Source: an uncultured Dehalococcoidia bacterium (lineage in GTDB: Bacteria > Chloroflexota > Dehalococcoidia > Lucifugimonadales > G958296245). From it: a DNA stretch of 64,000 bases. The notes under the pieces are model-generated. The model saw only the letters and a program-made list of their open reading frames with translations, did no database searches and had not been told where the DNA came from. Shown piece after piece: positions 23,573-30,867 of this stretch; position 1 is the stretch's first letter, and the number at the start of each line of letters is the position of its first letter. The position numbers were made by a program, and so were the translations under genes. Location of the stretch: the NCBI GenBank assembly GCA_958296245.1, contig OY282458.1:310001-374000 (forward strand). The letters are read 5' to 3'.

Positions 23573-25924
23573 TCACGCGGGGGACTCGGCGGGGTTCGCT
23601 CCCTGCCCCTGAGTTGCCGATAGGGCAGGTTCGCCCTCCTCGTGTTCGAGCGGTGCGCCCCCGGCCGGCTCCGGCGGCAGCCTCAGGAGCATTTCGGTGT
23701 ACTCGCCAGGCTCGGAGGTGGTCTTGATCGTGCCGCCATGCTCGCGGATGATGTCGTTGGTGAGAGCAAGGCCTAGCCCCGTGCCTCGGTCGGTCGGCTT
23801 GGTCGTGAAGAAGGGGTTGAATATCCGGTCGGCGATTTCCGGGGGTATCCCGTCCCCGTTGTCTCGGATGCTGACCTCTACGGTGTCCTTGTCCCGCCGA
23901 GTGGATATCGACAACGTCGGCATGTAGGAACTGTCTCCTGCTTCGGCGCGCGCGCGCCGTTTCTCGTCGGTTGCGTCGCAGGCGTTCGCGATGATGTTCA
24001 GGAATGCGCGTCCGATGTCCCGTGGGATGACGTTGATCTCCCCTATATCCTGGTCCAGGTCGTAAACGATGTCGAGCTGGAAGCTCGGATCGCCTGCCCG
24101 CGCGCTGTGGTAGGCCAACCGGGAGTGTTCTTCGATCAGCGAGTTGACGTCGGTGAGCCGGTAGTCGCTTGATTCCCGCCCCATCATCAACATGTCCTGA
24201 ACGATCCGATTGGCGCGCTCGCCGTGTGAATGTATGCGGTCCAAGTTGCTGGTGAGGTCGTCGGAGATCTCCTGTACGAGGTCCCGCTGGTCCTCGCTCA
24301 GGCTCTCTGCGGACTCTTCCAGGACCTCCCGGAGTTCCGTCAGGAGCTCTCCCGAGGCTTCGGAGAAGTTCTTGACGAAATTGAGGGGATTCTTGATTTC
24401 GTGTGCAACGCCGGCGGTGAGCTCGCCAAGCGCGGCAAGCTTTTCGCGCATGACGATCTGGTCCTGCGCTTGGCGAAGCTCTGTAAGCACGCTCTCCAAC
24501 TGCGCGTTCTTGCCCTGGAGCTCCTCCGCCAGTTGTTCGACCAAGTTGAGGCGCTGGACCTCAAGGGCGTGACGGCGGAACACCTCGAGGGCTGCGGCCA
24601 TGTCCGCCACCTCGTCGCGGCCGCCGATCTCGACCCGAGCTTCCAGATCGCCGCCCGCCATGCGACGCATCCAGTCCGACAGCATCTGAAGGCGGCGGAG
24701 CAGGACGCGCCCTACGAAGAGCCAGGCGATGAGCAGGGCGCCGCCTATGCTGACAGCGCTAATAGCCAGCAGCAACGTGCGGCCGGTCAGGATCGCCTGC
24801 GTGGAGGCCTGCGTGGCGTCCTGCGCGCTGGCGCGGGCCGTGCTCACAAGCGCGTCGACCTCGCTGACCAGGTCGAGGGCGATGCCGCGGTTGAGCGCAA
24901 GCAGGTCCTGCTGGTCCTGGATGAGCTGGAGCCTCTGCTCCAGCAGGTCGAAGCCGTTGTCCTCTCCGACGCCCAGCTCGTTCAGCCGGTCTATGAGCGG
25001 CTTGACGGTGGTGCGCAGGGGGGACTCCGCGAGCGCTGACACGTTCCGCTCGATGCTGCCTGCGGCGGACTCGAAGCGCTCCCGCAGGGGTTCGAGCAAC
25101 GGAGCGGAGGGGATGGAGAAGGCGCTCTCCAACAACTGGTTCGCTGTGGTGGCGGCTGCGTGCAGCCCGGCAAGGTTGCGGTAGCGGGCGAGTTCGTCCT
25201 CGGAGAAGTGTTGCTCGCGGGCGGCTGGCAGCGCCCCCAAGTCTTCGTAGCCGGTCATGGTATAGAAGAGCTGGTCGTCGACCACTGGGACCATGATGTC
25301 GTCCGTCCGGACGCGCAACGCCGCAAGCTCCGCCCGCAGTCCCGTCCTGCGAACGTTCAGCTCGAAGAGCTCGGACATGTCGCTCCTGATGGCGTCGATG
25401 TTAGCGATCAGCGTATCGACCTGGGCGCGGATGCGCCCGGAGCGATCTGCGCCGCTGCCCTGCTGTTCGGCCTCCTCCTCTTGTCCCAGCACCCCCCCGA
25501 GTCCGGGTAGCGCTCTGGCCTGATCGATGATCGACCGCTGCTGTGGCCTCAAATCGACCCCAAGCAGGACTGTCAGGTGCCCTTCGAGAGCCTCGCGCGC
25601 CTCGTCGATACTCGCCGAGACACGGGCGAGCTCACCGGGCGTCGAGGTCGTGATCAGGCGTGGGCCGGCGTCCGCCAGCGTGCCGCTGTGCTGAGCGATC
25701 CCGAACGCGGCCACGACCTCGGGGATGTTGCTCTCGTTCACCTGGCTCTGAGCGTCGCTCACGCTATTGAACGAAAACCAGCCGACTACGCTCGCCGCCA
25801 CCGTGAGGGCCACGGCCCCCCCGATGCCCAGATAGAGCTGCGTGGAGAGCCGGAAGCCGCTTTCCAGCAGGCGTTTGAAGGGTCGAGCCATCAGTCGAGC
25901 CATCAATGCTGAGGGACTCCCCAT
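23573..25924 (-). CDS. Membrane sensor histidine kinase (TorS-like helical sensor, HAMP, HisKA, HATPase)
   Basis: The 783-residue kinase has TM1 at about 30-52, a long helical extracytoplasmic domain (53-383), TM2 at 384-406, HAMP at 407-455, a short coiled coil, and HisKA with His508 in GVAHEIKNPLNFVKNFSE. The HATPase has NIIANACDA, DNGDGIP and GTGLGLAL. It has no receiver domain of its own. Its gene starts three bases after the stop of the LivK-like lipoprotein gene. In TorS-type systems a periplasmic binding protein presents the ligand to the helical sensor, so the neighbour is the obvious input (inference). The receiver of RsbU-like protein 27627-28796 is a plausible phospho-acceptor. Confidence 0.88.
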   Translation of the reverse strand: MGSPSALMARLMARPFKRLLESGFRLSTQLYLGIGGAVALTVAASVVGWFSFNSVSDAQSQVNESNIPEVVAAFGIAQHSGTLADAGPRLITTSTPGELARVSASIDEAREALEGHLTVLLGVDLRPQQRSIIDQARALPGLGGVLGQEEEAEQQGSGADRSGRIRAQVDTLIANIDAIRSDMSELFELNVRRTGLRAELAALRVRTDDIMVPVVDDQLFYTMTGYEDLGALPAAREQHFSEDELARYRNLAGLHAAATTANQLLESAFSIPSAPLLEPLRERFESAAGSIERNVSALAESPLRTTVKPLIDRLNELGVGEDNGFDLLEQRLQLIQDQQDLLALNRGIALDLVSEVDALVSTARASAQDATQASTQAILTGRTLLLAISAVSIGGALLIAWLFVGRVLLRRLQMLSDWMRRMAGGDLEARVEIGGRDEVADMAAALEVFRRHALEVQRLNLVEQLAEELQGKNAQLESVLTELRQAQDQIVMREKLAALGELTAGVAHEIKNPLNFVKNFSEASGELLTELREVLEESAESLSEDQRDLVQEISDDLTSNLDRIHSHGERANRIVQDMLMMGRESSDYRLTDVNSLIEEHSRLAYHSARAGDPSFQLDIVYDLDQDIGEINVIPRDIGRAFLNIIANACDATDEKRRARAEAGDSSYMPTLSISTRRDKDTVEVSIRDNGDGIPPEIADRIFNPFFTTKPTDRGTGLGLALTNDIIREHGGTIKTTSEPGEYTEMLLRLPPEPAGGAPLEHEEGEPALSATQGQGANPAESPA

Positions 25925-25927
25925 GAT

Positions 25928-27205
25928 CTAGTCATCGCTCAGTACTTCTACCGGATGGTATTTGCCGTCCTCGCCGATCACGGTCAGGAAGACCGAGTCC
26001 GACCCCTGGTTGTCGCCGATGCCGTAGCGCAATCTGAACCCGTCTATGTCCACGTCTCCGGCGCCGCCCAGGATATCGAGGAAGCAGGCTCGGTCGACGT
26101 CTCGGCCGCATCTGTCGAGGCCGGCTACGGCGAGGCGGCCCGCCAAGTAGCCCTCGAAGGAGACGAAGCCCGGGTCCGCGCCGGGGTCGTAAGCAGCGAG
26201 GGCGCTCAGGTATGAGGAGACGACGGGTGTCGAGTCGTCCGTTGGGAAGGGCACCACTTGAGTGACGTAGACCCCGGCCCCGCCGGCGCCGAGCTCCCTT
26301 GCCAACGCGTTGCTCCCCACGAAGGACACGGTCATGAATATGGGGTCCAGTCCCGTATGACGCGCCCAGGCGATTAGCGCCGCAACGGGCTCGTAGGCCC
26401 CGATCATGATCACCGCTTCGGGGGAGCCTTGGTTCAGATCGAGCAGCGCCGTCTTGACGGCTGTCGTATTCCGCGGATACAGCCCGATGGACACCGGCTC
26501 CATGGCGCGCCGGTCGAGAGCCAGCCGGACCCCCCGCCACCCTGCGCGCCCGAAGGAGTCGTCCTGGTACAGCACGGCGATGCGATCTATTCCCAGGTCG
26601 GTGGTCAGCCGGGCCACCATCTCCTCGGTCTCCTGGTAGTAGGAGGCGCGTAGGTTGATGATATTGCTCCAAGACGGGTCGCGCAGGAACTCTGCGCCGG
26701 TGAAGGGAGCGATGAACGGGATGCCTGCGTCCGCGGCGACGGGGGTGGCCGAGCGCGAAGTCGGGGTGCCGACTTCGCCTATCAGAGCGAACACCTCGTC
26801 CTCTTGGATGAGCTGGATGGTGTTGGTGACCGCGGCTTCAGGCTCGTAGGCGTCGTCGCGGAATTTGAGCTCCAGGTTCCGGCCGTGAACGCCTCCTGCG
26901 GCGTTCGCCTCATGGAAGGCGGCCATGATACCGAGCTTCATATTCGTGCCGAGCGCCTGTGCGGGACCGGTGAAGGCTGCCGACTGGCCGAATACGATAC
27001 GGTCGTCGAAAACGCCCGGTGTCCCCTCCGGTACCATCGCCTCAGTCTCCGGCGCAGCCTCCGGGGTCGGGGTGGCGGTCTCTTCGCTGCCGCCGCGACC
27101 GCATCCGGCAATCGTGAAGAGGGCCGCGGCTATGGCAAGGGCAGCGGCCCCCCCGATCCCAGGCGTGAACATCAGGGCCTTCGGCAGACGTGATGCCCGG
27201 TTCAT
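25928..27205 (-). CDS. LivK-type (Peripla_BP_6) substrate-binding lipoprotein
   Basis: The 425-residue protein has a lipoprotein signal ending TIAGC (Cys35), then a Thr/Pro/Glu-rich linker. The type I periplasmic-binding fold follows from about residue 65, with FGQSAAFTGPAQALGTNMKLGI and later GEVGTPTSRSATPVAADAG. Such proteins bind amino acids, amides or aromatic acids. No ABC permease genes adjoin; the gene sits inside a signalling operon, directly before the histidine kinase and directly after the RsbW-like gene (stop TGA abuts the ATG). It therefore most likely serves as a ligand sensor rather than a transporter part (inference). Confidence 0.85.
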   Translation of the reverse strand: MNRASRLPKALMFTPGIGGAAALAIAAALFTIAGCGRGGSEETATPTPEAAPETEAMVPEGTPGVFDDRIVFGQSAAFTGPAQALGTNMKLGIMAAFHEANAAGGVHGRNLELKFRDDAYEPEAAVTNTIQLIQEDEVFALIGEVGTPTSRSATPVAADAGIPFIAPFTGAEFLRDPSWSNIINLRASYYQETEEMVARLTTDLGIDRIAVLYQDDSFGRAGWRGVRLALDRRAMEPVSIGLYPRNTTAVKTALLDLNQGSPEAVIMIGAYEPVAALIAWARHTGLDPIFMTVSFVGSNALARELGAGGAGVYVTQVVPFPTDDSTPVVSSYLSALAAYDPGADPGFVSFEGYLAGRLAVAGLDRCGRDVDRACFLDILGGAGDVDIDGFRLRYGIGDNQGSDSVFLTVIGEDGKYHPVEVLSDD

Positions 27206-27622
27206 TCAGGCCCTTCGCTTGGTGAGAGCCAAGTGATTTCTGCCCTGCGCCCTGCGGTAGCTTATCTCGTCCATCATCGTCCGCACGAGATGGACGCCCA
27301 AGCCGCCAATCGGGCGGTCTTCGATCGAAGACGTCAGATCTGGAGGAGGAGCGTCATTCAGCGGGTCGAACGGGGTCCCGTCGTCGGAGATGTGGATCGT
27401 GAGCACGTCCGGCTCGGAGGTCACGGTGACCTCGAGCTCGGGGAGCTTGTCGTCGCGTCCGTGATTGGCGACGTTGAGCCCAAGCTCCTCGATGACGAGC
27501 TTTACCCGAAAGACCAGATCGGGCGGCCAGCCCTCCCGCATCCCCAGCTCTTCTATGGCATTCAGGATGCGTTCAAGCGCCTCTGGGCTGATTTCTTCTT
27601 TCAGCGATAGCTTCGCACTCAG
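27206..27622 (-). CDS. RsbW/SpoIIAB-like anti-sigma factor kinase (HATPase_c_2)
   Basis: From the ATG at 27541 the protein has 111 residues with the N-box VIEELGLNVANHG, the G1 box ISDDGTPFDP and GGLGVHLVRTMMD. These are GHKL-fold motifs of serine kinases that bind sigma factors or STAS proteins. The frame continues upstream with family-like sequence (LSLKEEISPEALERILNAIEELG) but has no ATG, GTG or TTG. I therefore extend it to a CTG at 27622, five bases past the phosphatase stop. The start is uncertain. It probably phosphorylates the STAS protein encoded at 28861. Confidence 0.75.
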   Translation of the reverse strand: MSAKLSLKEEISPEALERILNAIEELGMREGWPPDLVFRVKLVIEELGLNVANHGRDDKLPELEVTVTSEPDVLTIHISDDGTPFDPLNDAPPPDLTSSIEDRPIGGLGVHLVRTMMDEISYRRAQGRNHLALTKRRA

Positions 27623-27626
27623 GGGG

Positions 27627-28796
27627 TCAACCAGCCTCGCTGCGCCGCAGCGTCACGCAAGTAATGTCGTCGGACTGTGGGTTGCTGCCCACGAAATCGC
27701 GAACGGCCTTGAAGACGGCCTGATTGGCTTGCTCGGAGTCCGTGGGCGGGTTACCCGTAAAGACTTCGCGGAGTCGCTCGGCCCCGAACTCCTCATCCTC
27801 GTTGTTCATGGCCTCGGTGACGCCGTCTGTGTAGAGAATGACGGTGTCGCCCGGTTCGAGGAGTATCTCCTCGTGGCGGTATTGGATGCCCGGCGCAACT
27901 CCAAGCGCGACGCCGCCAGTCATTGGAGCCAGGACCGAGCTCCCATCCGGTCTGACCACAAGAGGGGGGTCGTGGCCGCCGGTCGCATAGGAGAGCACGC
28001 CGCTCTCCGGATCGTAGATCGCATAGAGGACCGTGACGAACATTGCGGCATCGTTGTCCTCGTTGAGGAGTTCGTTGACCTCGGTCAGCACCTCACCGGC
28101 GTCCTGGCTGCCGATGGCCGCGCCCTTCATTAGGGTGCGGCTGGACATCATGAAGAGGGCCGCGGGCACACCCTTGTCGGAGACATCCGCGATGGCTAGG
28201 CCGACGCGGCGGTTGTCCAAGAGGATGACGTCGTAGAAGTCGCCCCCGACGTTGCGTGCGGGTTCCATGTTGGCGAATATCTGATAGCCAGGGTCCGTGG
28301 GGAAGATCGTGGGAAGAATCGACTGCTGCATCTTGCTCGCGACGTCGAGCTCGTTTTGCAGCGCGACCAGCTGGTCGCGTGAGGACAGAGCCTCGCGCCA
28401 CTCCTCGAGGTGGCGCAGCGTGCGGTCAATGGTGACGCGCAAGTCCTCGAAGTCGAGGGGTTTCGTGACGAAGTCGAACGCCCCCCGGTTCATCGCCGTT
28501 CGAATGTTCTTCATGTCGCCGTAGGCTGATATGATCACCGAACGTATTTCGGGATCTACTTGGGGTATCTGCTGGAGCAGCGTCAGGCCGTCCATCTGGG
28601 GCATGTTGATGTCCGAGACGACCATGTCGATGTCCTCGTTTTTCCTCAGCAGTTCGAGGGCTTCGACGCCGTTGTGTGCGAAGGCGAAGGCGTACTTGCC
28701 TGCTCTGACGTCGCGCCGCATGCGCTGCCGCATCAGCGGCTCGAGGTCAGGCTCATCGTCCACTACGAGGATCTTGTATCGTTTATTGCGTTCCAT
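27627..28796 (-). CDS. Response regulator fused to PP2C (SpoIIE/RsbU-type) phosphatase
   Basis: The 389-residue protein has an N-terminal receiver (residues 7-128, phospho-acceptor Asp62 in VVSDINMPQMDG, acidic pair Asp13/Asp14, Lys in VTKPLDFED). A coiled linker leads to a PPM phosphatase from about residue 165, with GGDFYDV, ADVSDKGVPAALFM, TDGVTEA and SDDIT supplying the metal-binding Asp residues. When its receiver is phosphorylated it should dephosphorylate the STAS antagonist and release the downstream target. It follows the STAS gene by 64 bp. Confidence 0.92.
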   Translation of the reverse strand: MERNKRYKILVVDDEPDLEPLMRQRMRRDVRAGKYAFAFAHNGVEALELLRKNEDIDMVVSDINMPQMDGLTLLQQIPQVDPEIRSVIISAYGDMKNIRTAMNRGAFDFVTKPLDFEDLRVTIDRTLRHLEEWREALSSRDQLVALQNELDVASKMQQSILPTIFPTDPGYQIFANMEPARNVGGDFYDVILLDNRRVGLAIADVSDKGVPAALFMMSSRTLMKGAAIGSQDAGEVLTEVNELLNEDNDAAMFVTVLYAIYDPESGVLSYATGGHDPPLVVRPDGSSVLAPMTGGVALGVAPGIQYRHEEILLEPGDTVILYTDGVTEAMNNEDEEFGAERLREVFTGNPPTDSEQANQAVFKAVRDFVGSNPQSDDITCVTLRRSEAG

Positions 28797-28860
28797 TCAA
28801 CGGCCCTCGCGTTATAGTCTTAGCTTCCGGTTACGCGGGCCGGCAACCGCGCTCGCTTGG

Positions 28861-29199
28861 TCAGGCGCCAAGCGCGGCGATCGCCTCGTCCCTCGAAGAA
28901 TGCACAGGGAGTATCTGGTCGAAGCCGCTTATCTGGAACACCTCACGGACAGGGCCCGTCAGTGAACATACTGCCAGTTCCGTGTCCTTCCCCCGGAGCG
29001 ACTTGGCGGTCAACAGAATCGCCCTGAGGCCCGCGCTGCTGATGTAGGTGAGGTTTACGAGATCAATGATCACGGCACGGTCGCTCTCGTCGATCGCGTC
29101 TTCCAACGCACGCTGGAACTGAGAGGCATTGGTGCCGTCGATGCGACCGTCGGTTGTTGCGATCATGGTGGCGTGTTCACGAGTAATCATCAATTCCAC
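28861..29199 (-). CDS. STAS anti-anti-sigma factor (SpoIIAA/RsbV-like)
   Basis: The 112-residue single-domain STAS protein contains DLVNLTYISSAGLRAIL. Ser55 corresponds to the phosphorylated serine of SpoIIAA and RsbV. It should cycle between a phosphorylated inactive form (kinase at 27206) and a dephosphorylated form (phosphatase at 27627). The GTG start at 29199 is preceded by AGGGAGG at a good distance. It is the first gene of the operon; the nearest strong promoter is about 400 nt upstream. No sigma factor gene is in the window, so the final target is unknown. Confidence 0.9.
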   Translation of the reverse strand: MELMITREHATMIATTDGRIDGTNASQFQRALEDAIDESDRAVIIDLVNLTYISSAGLRAILLTAKSLRGKDTELAVCSLTGPVREVFQISGFDQILPVHSSRDEAIAALGA

Positions 29200-29603
29200 T
29201 GGACTGCCTCCCTAAAAATGGCGCTGCTGCCTACGACTCGTGCGAGCTATATACTCTTCCTCATCCTGGAGGAGACGCGCTTGGCGCCAGCAACGCCGCG
29301 ATCGGTAGGGCTGGCCATGCAGATACCCCGGCGAGCCCTGCCTATGGCTCCATCTACCGCCTGCCATTCCCAGTCTCCCGTTTTCTCCGCCTGCGCTCTT
29401 CCCCACTATGCTGTTGGGGGAACTATGCAAGTCGGCCTCGAAGCCGGTCAACGTACTTAATGGGTTGGGATTCTGAGACAGTTCTAACAGCCACCGCAGC
29501 ACCCTCGATACGGGACTGTGCTTACCTGCTGCATGTAAACCCTCTCCCACCACACCCCTGGGCACGGCCACCCTAGGCCGGATAATGCCGCAACCCGGAG
29601 TTC
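29200..29603 (-). other. About 400-nt leader upstream of the STAS operon, function unknown
   Basis: Transcription from the promoter at 29611-29639 would give a leader of roughly 400 nt before the STAS gene. It contains paired segments such as TTCCCC/GGGGAA, AGGGCT/AGCCCT and GGCC/GGCC. A 138-codon frame spans it but begins upstream of the predicted start and resembles no known protein. It does not match RNase P RNA, tmRNA, SRP RNA or a T-box as I know them. It may be a regulatory leader or a small RNA. Confidence 0.35.
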
Positions 29604-29610
29604 GTAGAGC

Positions 29611-29639
29611 CATTATCTCGAAAGCCAAGCGAATGTCAA
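29611..29639 (-). promoter_or_regulatory. Strong sigma70-like promoter upstream of STAS operon
   Basis: On the minus strand a perfect TTGACA (29634-29639) and ATAATG (29611-29616) are separated by 17 bp. It is one of the best promoter matches in the window. Confidence 0.6.
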
Positions 29640-29659
29640 GACGCCTGGGTATTGTAACT

Positions 29660-29677
29660 GTTCAGAGTTGGTGAGAC
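29660..29677 (+). repeat. Solo end box of the MITE-like repeat
   Basis: GTTCAGAGTTGGTGAGAC resembles the left end of the element at 22556. No hairpin part follows. Confidence 0.4.
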
Positions 29678-29833
29678 GGATACAGTCCCGCCTGCTCATC
29701 TTGGCCCACGTCGAAGTCCAAGAACGGCTCGACGGCAGCATCGTTGTCCAATGCCAGGGCAGAACCCTGGCCCCACGGCAGGCCCCAGACGGCCCCGCCG
29801 TACTCAGAGCGGCGCCCGGCGTCGGGCCTGCGC

Positions 29834-30481
29834 TCAAGTAGCGGACTCCAGCATTTTCGCCTCAACCGAACTTGGGGAGTTGATTCCGGCTGACACTATG
29901 TACTGCATCGCTTCAGACGACGACCAATTAAGCGACTCGACCTCGCTCATGGGGACTTGCACCAGCCAGCCGGATTGAGGCATGGGTGTCGAAGGCATGT
30001 AAACTACGCCGTACTGTGTCCCTTGGCCGTCGTCGACGATGCTCATCAAGAAGCCCACTGCCCACGCTCCGCGGCGCGGGTACTCCACTCGGACCACCGT
30101 ATCGAAGCCGGTGGGGGTATCAGACGGCTCCGAGCCGGGGATGAGCTTTTTCGTGGTGCCGTAGATAGAGCCTATGCCCGGCACGGCGGATATGCCCCGC
30201 TCTATGAGATAGCCGAGTGTTTTGAATATCGCACTGGAGCTCAAGACGCCTACCACGAACAACGCTAGGATGATGATGCCGAAGCTCAGCCCCGGTATCT
30301 CCCTGCCGAAGGCTACCGAGATGAGGGGCTGCAACAGGCGGTCCATGGTCTTGTACGCGAACTGGACCAACCAGAAGGTGACTATCAGCGGCAGGAGGAG
30401 AATAGCCCCCTGTGCGAGTTTCTTGACCACTCCGCCCGCCAGTCGCTTACGGAAGGTTTCAGGCTGCGCGTTTGTCGCCAA
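29834..30481 (-). CDS. DUF502 family membrane protein (second copy)
   Basis: The 215-residue protein has two membrane spans (about residues 24-46 and 68-90). The DUF502 blocks are AVPGIGSIYGTTKKLIPG and VVRVEYPRRGAWAVGFLMS. Sequence differs widely from the first DUF502 protein (22819-23535), so they are old paralogues. ATG start at 30481. The role is unknown. It precedes the signalling operon on the same strand but is separated from it by about 630 bp with its own promoter. Confidence 0.88.
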   Translation of the reverse strand: MATNAQPETFRKRLAGGVVKKLAQGAILLLPLIVTFWLVQFAYKTMDRLLQPLISVAFGREIPGLSFGIIILALFVVGVLSSSAIFKTLGYLIERGISAVPGIGSIYGTTKKLIPGSEPSDTPTGFDTVVRVEYPRRGAWAVGFLMSIVDDGQGTQYGVVYMPSTPMPQSGWLVQVPMSEVESLNWSSSEAMQYIVSAGINSPSSVEAKMLESAT

Positions 30482-30560
30482 GGGGGATCTCCTCTTTACT
30501 CATGGCCTTCGGTTATCCGGGTTCGCGGCGCGCCCACCGTCGGTTCCCGATTTGCGGGGC

Positions 30561-30646
30561 CGGGAATCGTCATTGCAGGGGCCTGCCGGAGCAGGCGAGA
30601 CGCCTGCGCTCCCAGGATGACGGGAATCGTCATCGAAGGGGCCTGC
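30561..30646 (+). repeat. Direct repeat pair with internal hairpin
   Basis: Two 26-bp copies (CGGGAATCGTCATTGCAGGG and CGGGAATCGTCATCGAAGGG, both continuing GCCTGC) lie 60 bp apart. They resemble short dispersed repeats common in environmental genomes. Confidence 0.7.
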
Positions 30647-30724
30647 CTCTTGTTGCTCAGGGACCGCTTCGTGGCGCAAGAGTATATCAATCCTTTGATA
30701 CAGTCTACTCAGATCAACCGTCTG

Positions 30725-30776
30725 TAACTGTTCAGACTGAGGATTCTCCCCTCCGGCAGGGGGTCCGGGGGCTGTC
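30725..30776 (+). repeat. Truncated MITE-like copy D
   Basis: AACTGTTCAGACT is followed directly by CTCCCCTCCGGCAGGGGGTC and GGGGGCTGT; the right hairpin arm and tail are missing. Confidence 0.55.
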
Positions 30777-30867
30777 ACGGTATATAGAAACGTGCCGTAG
30801 TCGGGTGGTATCATGTGGGCGCCCGACTACGGCGGGCGTAAGAGATACGACATAGGGAGGGTGTGTC

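Larger units (their letters stand above)
30482..30867. other. Intergenic region with short repeats
   Basis: It contains a direct repeat starting CGGGAATCGTCAT (30561-30586 and 30621-30646). Between the copies is a hairpin GCAGGCG-AGA-CGCCTGC (30591-30607), and a truncated MITE-like copy D follows at 30725-30776. No gene was recognised. Confidence 0.5.

Noticed and set aside
29212-29628. A 138-codon open frame upstream of the STAS gene.
   Set aside because: Its start lies upstream of the predicted transcription start and inside the promoter, the translation resembles no family, and no ribosome-binding site is evident.
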